Shown here: one piece after another, positions 44,069 through 50,414 of the stretch
Position numbering within the stretch: position 1 is the stretch's first letter
How the letters are laid out: each line of letters starts with the position of its first letter
DNA from: Paenibacillus sp. EZ-K15
Lineage (GTDB): Bacteria; Bacillota; Bacilli; Paenibacillales; Paenibacillaceae
Direction: 5' to 3'
Assembly: GCF_002573715.1 (NCBI RefSeq)
Contig: NZ_PDHM01000022.1
Location: forward strand, 1 to 50,414
Length of the DNA stretch: 50,414 bases
Translations under genes and position numbers: made by a program
The notes under the pieces: model-generated
Told to the model about the DNA's origin: nothing
What the model saw: the letters and a program-made list of their open reading frames with translations, nothing else
Database searches by the model: none

Positions 44069-45088
44069 TTATTTTCTCATGCGAATTAATAGATAGACAA
44101 AATACGGAACCCCGATCACGGACACCACAATGCCTGCAGCCAGCTCGGCCGGAGCGAATATCGTTCTGCCGATGAAATCACCTATGACCACAATCGCCAT
44201 ACCTGCAATACCGCTGATCGGGATGATATGCCTATGCCGCAGTCCAACCAGTTGCCTCGCCAGATGCGGAGCGAGCAGACCGACAAACCCGATGCTGCCT
44301 GATACGGCAACGCTCGCACTGACCAAACCGATGCTGCATAGAAGCAATACCTTTTTCTCACGCTCGACGGATACCCCGACACTCTTCACGCTTTCCTCGC
44401 TCAGTTGGAACAAGTCGAGCACTTGAGAGCGGAGCCAAATGACAGGCGGCAGTATAATGAGCCAAGGAAGCATCGTGACCACGAACTTCCAATTGGCGCT
44501 GTGAAGGCTGCCGGCCAGCCAAGCTACGGCCATCTCATAATCCGATGGATTCATTTTCAGCGAGAGGAACATCGTAATAGCCCCAAAGCCGGATGCAATC
44601 GCTATCCCCACAAGAATTAGCCGTTGCGGATCCAGCTTTCCGTTTTCTCTCGCGAACATAAATATGGCCGTAGTCGCCGCCAAGCCGCCAGCGATACCGA
44701 ACATGGGCATCATCATAACCCCGAGCCAGCCGGTCATCGTGATCTGCCCTTGCAGCAGGAACATAAACAACACAACTGCCATGCCTGCACCTGCATTGAT
44801 GCCGAGTATGCCCGGATCCGCGAGTCCGTTGCGAGTAACCCCCTGGATAACGGCACCGGCCATACCCAGCGCAAACCCGACGAGAGCGCCAAGCACAATA
44901 CGAGGCAGCCTGAACTCAAACACAACAAGATCAAAATCCGAATTGGGATTCAACCGGAGCAAAGTTTGAAATACTTCCTTGATCGACATATCAAACGTCC
45001 CGTTAGTCAGACTGAAATATACGGCAGTCAGTACCACCAAGATTCCTCCAGTCAGAACAATCGGGAATCGATAATAGGTGTTACGCAC
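44069..45088 (-). CDS. Ferric-siderophore ABC permease (FecCD, FeuC-like)
   Basis: 339 residues, GTG start overlapping the stop of the other permease by eight bases. About nine helices. The conserved LGALVGFALGMAGAVIQGV and GSIGFVGLLAPHLARQLVG segments identify the FecCD family. It forms the translocation pore with the gene upstream. Confidence 0.93.
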   Translation of the reverse strand: MRNTYYRFPIVLTGGILVVLTAVYFSLTNGTFDMSIKEVFQTLLRLNPNSDFDLVVFEFRLPRIVLGALVGFALGMAGAVIQGVTRNGLADPGILGINAGAGMAVVLFMFLLQGQITMTGWLGVMMMPMFGIAGGLAATTAIFMFARENGKLDPQRLILVGIAIASGFGAITMFLSLKMNPSDYEMAVAWLAGSLHSANWKFVVTMLPWLIILPPVIWLRSQVLDLFQLSEESVKSVGVSVEREKKVLLLCSIGLVSASVAVSGSIGFVGLLAPHLARQLVGLRHRHIIPISGIAGMAIVVIGDFIGRTIFAPAELAAGIVVSVIGVPYFVYLLIRMRK

Positions 45089-46088
45089 GCTGAGCCCCTC
45101 CCCTCGTCTTGATCAAATAGAGGAAGAAAGGAACCCCGATCAACGAAGTTATAACACCCACCGGCGTCTCAAACGGATCATTCACAAACCGTGCGAGAAT
45201 ATCGCATAATGCCAGAAACATGCCGCCAAGCACGCCCGACACCGGTACGATCCATCGATAATCCGAGCCGGACAGGAAACGGGCAATATGAGGAATAATT
45301 AAGCCTACAAAGGCAACCTTACCCGCCAGGGCCACAGATACGCCGGTCAGAATAACAACAGCCAGCATCGCAAGGGCTTTGATCAGCCATGTATTCACAC
45401 CGAGCCCCTTGGCCGTCTCGTCCCCGAGCGACAACAGCGTGATCGATTTGGACAATACAATGGCAAGGCACAAACCGACGATTGCAAACGGAATGCTCAA
45501 TTTAATCAGCTCCGGGTCCATTGCGTGCAGTCGGGCATTGTACCAGAAGCTGATATTTTGCGATATTTGAAAATAAGCCGCCAATGCCTCTGCGGTACCG
45601 CTAAGAAACGTCCCGATTACGGTTCCGAGTATAGCCAGTCGAACTGGACTGAGTCCGCCAGGAATAAGCCATGCCAAGCCAAACACGACGGCTGCTCCGA
45701 TGGCGGAGCCGATCAACGAACTGACGATGTACATATTGGAGCTGGCGTTCGGGATAAATACCATGAACAGTGTCACCGCGAACACCGAACCGTCGGATAC
45801 CCCCATGATGGATGGGGACGCCAAATAGTTCCTTGTCATTCCTTGCATTAACGCACCTGATACCGCGAGAAAAGCGCCGATGAGCATTGCGCCGACGACT
45901 CTCGGCAATCGGGAACTCACAATAATCTGATGATCGATGTTCTCCGAATCAAAAGCAAAGATGGAATCCCAAACGGTATCCATCGTAATATTCTTGGCTC
46001 CATACATGATGGAGGCCACTATGAGTAATAAACAGACTGCCGGGGCCATCACAAGGATGACAGCCGGCAGTGATTTTTTGAACCCCAT
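45081..46088 (-). CDS. Ferric-siderophore ABC permease (FecCD, FeuB-like)
   Basis: 335 residues from the ATG at 46088, with AAGGCG upstream. A GTG three codons earlier is also possible. The FecCD signatures are GAFLAVSGALMQGMTRN and AGKVAFVGLIIPHIARFL. No ATPase gene follows, so a YusV-like ATPase encoded elsewhere is expected, as for B. subtilis feuABC. Confidence 0.93.
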   Translation of the reverse strand: MGFKKSLPAVILVMAPAVCLLLIVASIMYGAKNITMDTVWDSIFAFDSENIDHQIIVSSRLPRVVGAMLIGAFLAVSGALMQGMTRNYLASPSIMGVSDGSVFAVTLFMVFIPNASSNMYIVSSLIGSAIGAAVVFGLAWLIPGGLSPVRLAILGTVIGTFLSGTAEALAAYFQISQNISFWYNARLHAMDPELIKLSIPFAIVGLCLAIVLSKSITLLSLGDETAKGLGVNTWLIKALAMLAVVILTGVSVALAGKVAFVGLIIPHIARFLSGSDYRWIVPVSGVLGGMFLALCDILARFVNDPFETPVGVITSLIGVPFFLYLIKTRGGAQRA

Positions 46089-46128
46089 GAACAACACGCC
46101 TTATAGGTTTATACTGAAATGTTTGATG

Positions 46129-47151
46129 TTACTTTGTCAGACTTTCGACCGCAGCTTTCAGAAACTCGATTTTGCTGTACGCAGTTCCGCCTTGAGCGAG
46201 TGGATCCACCACGTTGACAAAAGCGGTGCCGTTCTTGAATGCATTCAAATTCTTCATGATTGGATCATTCTGCAGTTCTTCCAAAGCATTCGGCGTATCT
46301 TTATTCTCATCTGGCGAGAATTGGACAAATACGTAATCCGGATTCATCTCTGCAATCTTCTCTTTCGAGATCAGCTCCTGTGCTTTCGCTGCGGCTACTT
46401 CAGCCGGTACTTCAATCCCCAAATCCTCATACAATACCGGGTTAAAGAACACCTCTGCCGGATAGATGTACATCTCACCTGCACGAATCCGAAGCGCCAG
46501 AACTTTCTTGTCCTTCAGGCTATCTCCAATCGTCGCTTTGACTTTTTCCAAGTCCTCTTTATATTTCGCAATGTCCTGTTCCGCTTGTTCCTGTTTGCCG
46601 CTTAACTCGCCGAGCAATTTTAGGTTGCTTTCCCAGTTGGTCGAGATATGGGAGTACGGAATCGTGGGAGCAATTTTGTTCAACTGTTCAATGACTTCAG
46701 GCTTGGCTTTGGACGATGCCAAAATCACATCCGGCTTCAAAGACAGGATCGTTTCGAAATTCGGCTCCATCTTCTCACCAATCGACTGGGCGTCCTTCGT
46801 GATCGACTCAAACATCGGCGGGAATTTACCCGAGAAGGTGATAGCTCCAACCGGGTTCACTTCCAACACAATAGCGTCCTCCATGGCTTCAACGGCACCC
46901 GTAATGACGATGCGCTCCGTTTTGGCCGGAAGCGTATATTCCTGATCAAGGTATTTCACAACTTTAGTATCGGACGATGCGGGGGTCGCTTCTTCTTTTG
47001 CAGCGTTATCCTCCCCGGCTGTATTCGTGCTTTCTGCTGCATTATTCGTGCTTGCTCCGTCTGTATCTTTAGCCTCGTTACCTCCACCACAAGCGGACAG
47101 TACCAACGCAAATGCCAGCAATAACCCCAAAACCCATTTCATTCGTTTCAT
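46129..47151 (-). CDS. Siderophore-binding lipoprotein (FeuA-like)
   Basis: 340 residues from the ATG at 47151. An ATG three codons on is an alternative start. Lipobox LSAC has Cys at 21, then an Asn/Thr/Ala-rich linker. It is a type III periplasmic-binding fold with TERIVITGAVEAMEDAIVL and ILSLKPDVILAS. It captures catecholate siderophore-iron and hands it to the FeuB/C-like permeases. A perfect Fur box lies 45 bases upstream. Confidence 0.92.
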   Translation of the reverse strand: MKRMKWVLGLLLAFALVLSACGGGNEAKDTDGASTNNAAESTNTAGEDNAAKEEATPASSDTKVVKYLDQEYTLPAKTERIVITGAVEAMEDAIVLEVNPVGAITFSGKFPPMFESITKDAQSIGEKMEPNFETILSLKPDVILASSKAKPEVIEQLNKIAPTIPYSHISTNWESNLKLLGELSGKQEQAEQDIAKYKEDLEKVKATIGDSLKDKKVLALRIRAGEMYIYPAEVFFNPVLYEDLGIEVPAEVAAAKAQELISKEKIAEMNPDYVFVQFSPDENKDTPNALEELQNDPIMKNLNAFKNGTAFVNVVDPLAQGGTAYSKIEFLKAAVESLTK

Positions 47152-47195
47152 CTCTCTCCAAATACCCCTTCCATGATCTATGATCACTCAATAAT

Positions 47196-47210
47196 TGATA
47201 ATGATTATCA
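47196..47210. promoter_or_regulatory. Fur box upstream of the siderophore operon
   Basis: TGATAATGATTATCA is an exact match to the 7-1-7 Fur core TGATAATNATTATCA, and the surrounding bases (ATTGA...TATTGATT) extend the symmetry. A TATACT or TATAAT -10 lies just upstream on minus, so Fur would cover the transcription start. Confidence 0.9.
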
Positions 47211-47268
47211 TTATTGATTATAGTATAGGATTTGCTCTCTTAGTTCCATGGACAAATAACCGGATTCC

Positions 47269-48936
47269 TCATGGACAATTTCCGGAAAACAACCGGAAGG
47301 CCTCTTCCGCCATCTGCTCCATCGCAATGGGAGAGTATTCGCGCCAAGGGTATGAGGATAATGGATGGAACGTTCCTTCTCGCACCGCGGGAATGGTCAT
47401 CCACTCCGGCGTTGCCTGCAGTTTTCTCCAATTCGCCAGCGTTTCCGAATCCTGACGGATCAAGAGCAGGATATGGTCTGCGCGGCTCTCCTTGATCTGC
47501 TCAATCGTTATACATCCCGCATCCTCCCAGTCCACAGGCAGCGCCGGCTGAAAATTGAAATAATCAAATAATAGTTCCTTCATGCCCGGATGGCTGTAAG
47601 CCATCAGGTCATCCTGATGCAGGCGTGCGGTCAAAAGCGTGCGTGCTTCCATCATTACAATGGGGAGCTTCTCACGATAAGTCGATATTTTATGATGAAA
47701 CGTTTCAATCCATTGCTCTGCTTCAGGCAGCTTGTTCAGCAATTTAGCGAGACCTAACAGATTAAACTGCCACCCTTCCTGCTCTGCCGGCATTTCGTAG
47801 AGGGGGGCAATCAGCCGAAGCTGCTCCTTCTCCCAATCCTCCACCCCCTGTGCGCAGACGATGAGCTCCGGGCGTGCCGAGGCCAGCTTCTCCAGATTGG
47901 CATATTTGTTATGATTCTGGCGGTATGCATCCAGATGGACCGGGATATCCGGCCCAAGAAGGTTATAGTAATGCTGGGACCACTTCGGATGGAGGGGAGC
48001 CGCATACGGCGTGAAATCCAGCGGCATGGCGTAACCCAGGAGGGCTGTGGAGCCGTACATCGCCAGTTTATTTTTCCTTGTCTTCATATACACCGAGGGG
48101 GAGATCCCGAATGCCTTCTTGAACTTGCGGCTAAAATAAAATTCATCCTTATACCCCACCATATGCGCCACTTCACGCAGCAAAGAATCCGAGCCCAGCA
48201 TCAGCTGCTTCGCCTTGTTCAAACGGACATGGGCCAAATAATCCATTGCGCTGTACCCATACGTCTTCTTATATACTTCTACAAAATATTTAGGACTCAG
48301 CTCGGAGAGGTTCGCCAATTGTTCAATCGTTAAATCTTCATCATAATGTTCCTCGATATACTCCTTCACCCGCTCCAGCGCTTGCCGCTTATCATTCTTG
48401 GAGTATGGGCTGCATTCGGCAATCATCGTATATAGCAGCTCTTGAAAATCCAACTGAACCCTCCACTGCTTCATGGGCTCCTTGCTGTGAAAATCCTTAT
48501 ACATCGACCGGCAGACGAGATTCAAGCGGTCCGGAGAGCTGATGACAAAGATGCCGTCATAGGGCATGAAAGTGGTGCCGTCCACCTCATGCAATCGACC
48601 GCAGCCTGAGACACCTTCCATGAAACTAAAATGAAGTATTGCAACCGAAGCTTGCTCGTGTTCTTCGGAACTCTTGTGATCGGCAGTCGTAATTCCGAAA
48701 GTAGACCCTGCTGCACAAAAATAAACACATCCCTTATTCATACGGGTGATTTGCTCTGCCTGTTGTAAACAGGTTTCTCCGCTCAGCGGGATGATCAGGG
48801 CCGGCTGCACTGCCAACTGCTGCTCCAAGGAGAGCTCATGCCCATGAACAATATCCATATTCCATAAACGGGCCATGAGCCCGCTGTATTCACGTGGAGC
48901 TTTTTTGCTACTGCTATTCGTCGATAGGTTTACCAT
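47269..48936 (-). CDS. AraC-family siderophore-responsive activator, Btr-like
   Basis: 555 residues from the ATG at 48936, nine bases after TTGGGG. Three parts: an N-terminal AraC sensor (1-165), an AraC DNA-binding domain (about 180-275, LTIEQLANLSELSPKYFVEV and FGISPSVYM), and a C-terminal FeuA-like binding domain (280-555) that would take up ferric siderophore in the cytoplasm. This is the layout of B. subtilis Btr (YbbB), which activates feuABC on binding bacillibactin-iron. It lies upstream of the transporter genes in the same direction. Confidence 0.92.
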   Translation of the reverse strand: MVNLSTNSSSKKAPREYSGLMARLWNMDIVHGHELSLEQQLAVQPALIIPLSGETCLQQAEQITRMNKGCVYFCAAGSTFGITTADHKSSEEHEQASVAILHFSFMEGVSGCGRLHEVDGTTFMPYDGIFVISSPDRLNLVCRSMYKDFHSKEPMKQWRVQLDFQELLYTMIAECSPYSKNDKRQALERVKEYIEEHYDEDLTIEQLANLSELSPKYFVEVYKKTYGYSAMDYLAHVRLNKAKQLMLGSDSLLREVAHMVGYKDEFYFSRKFKKAFGISPSVYMKTRKNKLAMYGSTALLGYAMPLDFTPYAAPLHPKWSQHYYNLLGPDIPVHLDAYRQNHNKYANLEKLASARPELIVCAQGVEDWEKEQLRLIAPLYEMPAEQEGWQFNLLGLAKLLNKLPEAEQWIETFHHKISTYREKLPIVMMEARTLLTARLHQDDLMAYSHPGMKELLFDYFNFQPALPVDWEDAGCITIEQIKESRADHILLLIRQDSETLANWRKLQATPEWMTIPAVREGTFHPLSSYPWREYSPIAMEQMAEEAFRLFSGNCP

Positions 48937-48958
48937 ATGTACAGACCCCAACCTTAAA

Positions 48959-48973
48959 TGAGAATGGTTATCA
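48959..48973. promoter_or_regulatory. Fur box upstream of the Btr-like gene
   Basis: TGAGAATGGTTATCA matches 13 of 15 positions of the 7-1-7 Fur core, with a partial repeat (ATTATCA) beside it. It lies 23 bases before the start codon. Confidence 0.8.
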
Positions 48974-49055
48974 TTATCATATAATTATCACACACCGTCC
49001 CAAAAGTCCAGCACGATCTTCTCTTTTCCACCTTATCGCATGACGATGTAAGGCA

Positions 49056-49105
49056 AAAAGAAAGCAGCCACGTGCTCCCTGTCAGGGAGTCGTAGCTGCT
49101 GCTTT
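49056..49105. terminator. Bidirectional terminator
   Basis: A stem with CTCCCT/AGGGAG and GCAGC/GCTGC helices and a trinucleotide loop, flanked by A-runs and T-runs on both strands. It serves the KGG-protein gene on minus. Confidence 0.8.
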
Positions 49106-49193
49106 TCAAATGGTGTGGATGAGGCGGATCTTTTGCATGTGAGCAGTTTAGTCCCTCCAAGGGAAACTTTTTCTCAAATCCGCCGGATTGTCA

Positions 49194-49652
49194 TTAGTTC
49201 CCCCGTTGGCGCTGCCTAGCTCTCGCCTCGCCGCCTTTACGGCCCGCTTCTTCACGGCTCATCTTGCCGTCCCCGTTGCTGTCGCTTCTGGCTTCGCCGC
49301 CCTGCTGCCCAATCTCTTGATAGAACTCACGTCCGTGGGAATCCGAGGTAGCCTCGCCGCCTTTGCGTCCGATGTCCTCATAGAATTCTCTGCCATGAGA
49401 GTCGGAAGTCGCTTCCCCACCCTTCTGGCCGATTTCCTGATAAAATTCCTTATCATGAGAGTTTGACGTGGATTCTCCGCCTTTTTTACCGATATCCTGA
49501 TAAAAGTCTTTGTCATGGGAACGGGAAGTTGCTTCGCCGCCCTTCCGTCCGATTTCTTGGTAGAATTCTTTGTCATGTTTGTTCGCAGTTGCTTCTCCAC
49601 CTAAACGTCCTGCTTCTTCACGGCTCATCTTTCCATTGTTGTTATTAGCCAT
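49194..49652 (-). CDS. gsiB: GsiB-like general stress protein with KGG repeats
   Basis: 152 residues, ATG behind AAGGAG. Almost the entire protein is five or six tandem repeats of about 22 residues of the form GGEATSxSHDKEFYQEIGxK, with an N-terminal and C-terminal MSREEAGR cap. This is the glycine-rich hydrophilic stress_KGG family (B. subtilis GsiB, plant LEA group 1), which protects during desiccation or starvation. It is strongly charged, with no Cys or membrane segment. No convincing sigma-B promoter is visible upstream. Confidence 0.93.
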   Translation of the reverse strand: MANNNNGKMSREEAGRLGGEATANKHDKEFYQEIGRKGGEATSRSHDKDFYQDIGKKGGESTSNSHDKEFYQEIGQKGGEATSDSHGREFYEDIGRKGGEATSDSHGREFYQEIGQQGGEARSDSNGDGKMSREEAGRKGGEARARQRQRGN

Positions 49653-49920
49653 TCTGAATCACTCCTTATAGGTAATTTGAAGTTGTTGCTCGTCCACGTT
49701 ATGATATTAAACTTCTGACCAGAGATGAAACACCCGTTTTGCATAAACGCGCACTGAAAAATCGATGAAAACCGTGATGAATCCTATGTAAACCTTGATA
49801 TAAGAAAAACGTCTATCGACGTACTTTCTAGAGAAGACAGATCGCGTTTAGATGTTGTTTTTCTTGCGATATCAGGTAAGCCATGCTTCGAAGTTTATAC
49901 TTTCTGATATCTTAAACGCA
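49653..49920. other. Gene-free interval upstream of the KGG protein
   Basis: Contains an inverted repeat GATATCAG/CTGATATC (near 49867 and 49899) flanked by TTGCG and CGCAA, and a palindromic CGTCTATCGACG. GTTTAA on minus near 49706 resembles a sigma-B -35, but the matching -10 is absent. No coding sequence is recognised. Confidence 0.4.
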
Positions 49921-49953
49921 AAAAAAAGCCCCGCACAAAGTGCGGAGCTTTTT
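49921..49953 (-). terminator. Terminator of the tRNA-Lys/tRNA-Leu operon
   Basis: AAAAAGC-CCGCAC and GTGCGG-GCTTTTT form a nearly perfect hairpin with a loop of three A and a T-run of seven on minus. Confidence 0.9.
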
Positions 49954-49966
49954 CTTAATGTTCGTA

Positions 49967-50049
49967 TGCGGTAGAGAGGACTCGAACCTCCACGGGTATA
50001 CACCCACTACCCCCTCAAGATAGCGTGTCTGCCATTCCACCACTACCGC
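49967..50049 (-). tRNA. tRNA-Leu (GAG), second copy
   Basis: Identical 83-base sequence to the tRNA at 40941. Anticodon GAG, CCA not encoded. It follows tRNA-Lys in the same transcript. Confidence 0.96.
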
Positions 50050-50088
50050 ATAATATAAGGGATACATCATTTCGTTACTTCATAAAAA

Positions 50089-50164
50089 TGGTGAGCCATG
50101 AAGGGCTCGAACCTTCGACACCCTGATTAAAAGTCAGGTGCTCTACCAACTGAGCTAATGGCTC
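50089..50164 (-). tRNA. tRNA-Lys (TTT)
   Basis: 76 bases including an encoded CCA. Acceptor stem GAGCCAT/ATGGCTC, anticodon loop CTTTTAA, TTCGAGC in the T-loop. It lies 39 bases upstream of tRNA-Leu. Confidence 0.97.
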
Positions 50165-50193
50165 TCGATGACAATCGTGCGGCTGCCATATAA

Positions 50194-50304
50194 GAAAGTG
50201 GTGACCCGTAGGGGATACTCTCTCTTCGTTCGAGACTGCGAAGCTTATCCTAACGAGGATTATGCTCCGACGAACCGACGGGGTTCTCATCCCGAGGTTA
50301 TATA
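50194..50304. repeat. 111-bp tandem repeat, unit 1
   Basis: About 97 percent identical to the next unit. On the minus strand it ends ATCCCCTACGGGTCACCA followed by CTTTC, which copies the 3' acceptor end of a tRNA with CCA, while no cloverleaf is present in front. Internal hairpins CTTCG/CGAAG and GAAC/GTTC. Confidence 0.85.
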
Positions 50305-50414
50305 GAAAGTGGTGACCCGTAGGGGATGCTCTCTCTTCGTTCGAGACTGCGAAGCTTATCCTAACGAGGGTTACGCTCCGACGAACCGACGGGGTTCTCA
50401 TCCCGAAGTTATAT
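50305..50414. repeat. 111-bp tandem repeat, unit 2, cut by window end
   Basis: Same element as 50194-50304 with four substitutions seen (e.g. ATACT to ATGCT, GAGGATTAT to GAGGGTTAC). 110 bases are visible, so it stops one base short of a full unit at the edge and the array may continue. Confidence 0.85.

Noticed and set aside
49690..49760. Sigma-B promoter of the KGG stress gene
   Set aside because: GTTTAA is present, but no GGGWAW lies 12-15 bases downstream, so the match is not convincing.
50075..50401. Open frame of 108 codons on the minus strand across the tandem repeats and tRNA-Lys
   Set aside because: It contains LAQLVEHLTFNQGVEGSSPSW, the usual false translation of a tRNA region, and the repeat itself. 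Not a gene.
1..50414. CRISPR arrays, insertion sequences, prophage or integrase genes
   Set aside because: No regularly spaced short repeats with unique spacers, no transposase or integrase motifs, and no phage structural genes. The only tandem repeat is the tRNA-linked one at the right edge.

Overview
The window looks like chromosomal DNA of a Paenibacillus-type Gram-positive bacterium. This is inferred from moderate G+C, strong AAGGAGG ribosome-binding sites with frequent TTG/GTG starts, Lpl-type sugar ABC transporters next to a large membrane-bound AraC regulator, a monoderm Tad locus without secretin, a Btr/Feu-like siderophore locus, a KGG-repeat stress protein and a Bacillus-style tRNA cluster. 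I see no prophage, transposase, plasmid gene or CRISPR array.

Layout. (1) 1-12871, minus strand: an eight-gene operon, cut by the window edge, of an exported membrane protein, an ABC-2 ATPase and permease, a membrane coiled-coil protein with a Gly/Ser tract, a MoxR AAA+ ATPase, a DUF58 protein and two membrane-anchored von Willebrand A proteins. (2) 13083-16113: purU, an endonuclease IV with a C-terminal extension, and a DUF2621 membrane protein. (3) 16211-24375: a beta-mannoside-type locus with a GH130 phosphorylase-like enzyme, a DUF1861 propeller protein and a solute-binding protein with two permeases, diverging from an AraC-family sensor-regulator. The shared intergenic region carries a regularly phased array of CTTTCA boxes overlapping a cre-like site. 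(4) 24637-35876, minus: a small membrane protein, then a complete Tad/Flp pilus operon (CpaE-like, TadA, TadB, TadC, Flp pilin, TadE, DUF5702 protein, TadE-Ig protein, prepilin peptidase, FHA protein). A rho-independent terminator lies between its probable promoter and its first gene. (5) 36048-40754: a secreted thermonuclease lipoprotein behind a LexA-like box, a PepSY membrane protein with a YtkA-like lipoprotein, a DCC thiol protein, two small zinc-binding proteins and an Ohr peroxidase. (6) 40941-42384: a lone tRNA-Leu, and an XRE regulator diverging from a PAS-domain protein. (7) 42412-48973, minus: a Fur-boxed siderophore uptake locus (Btr-like regulator, binding lipoprotein, two FecCD permeases, and an unusual two-domain esterase). 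(8) 49194-50414, minus: a GsiB-like KGG protein, then tRNA-Leu and tRNA-Lys preceded by two 111-bp tandem repeats that each contain a tRNA 3'-end-like sequence.

Working together. The sugar locus would import a mannoside through an Lpl-type transporter, using an ATPase encoded elsewhere, and split it by phosphorolysis under AraC and possibly CcpA control. The siderophore locus would sense, import and hydrolyse a trilactone catecholate siderophore under Fur and Btr control. The Tad locus would build a surface pilus. The MoxR/VWA/ABC operon looks like a cell-envelope machine of unknown function and is among the least understood parts of the window.
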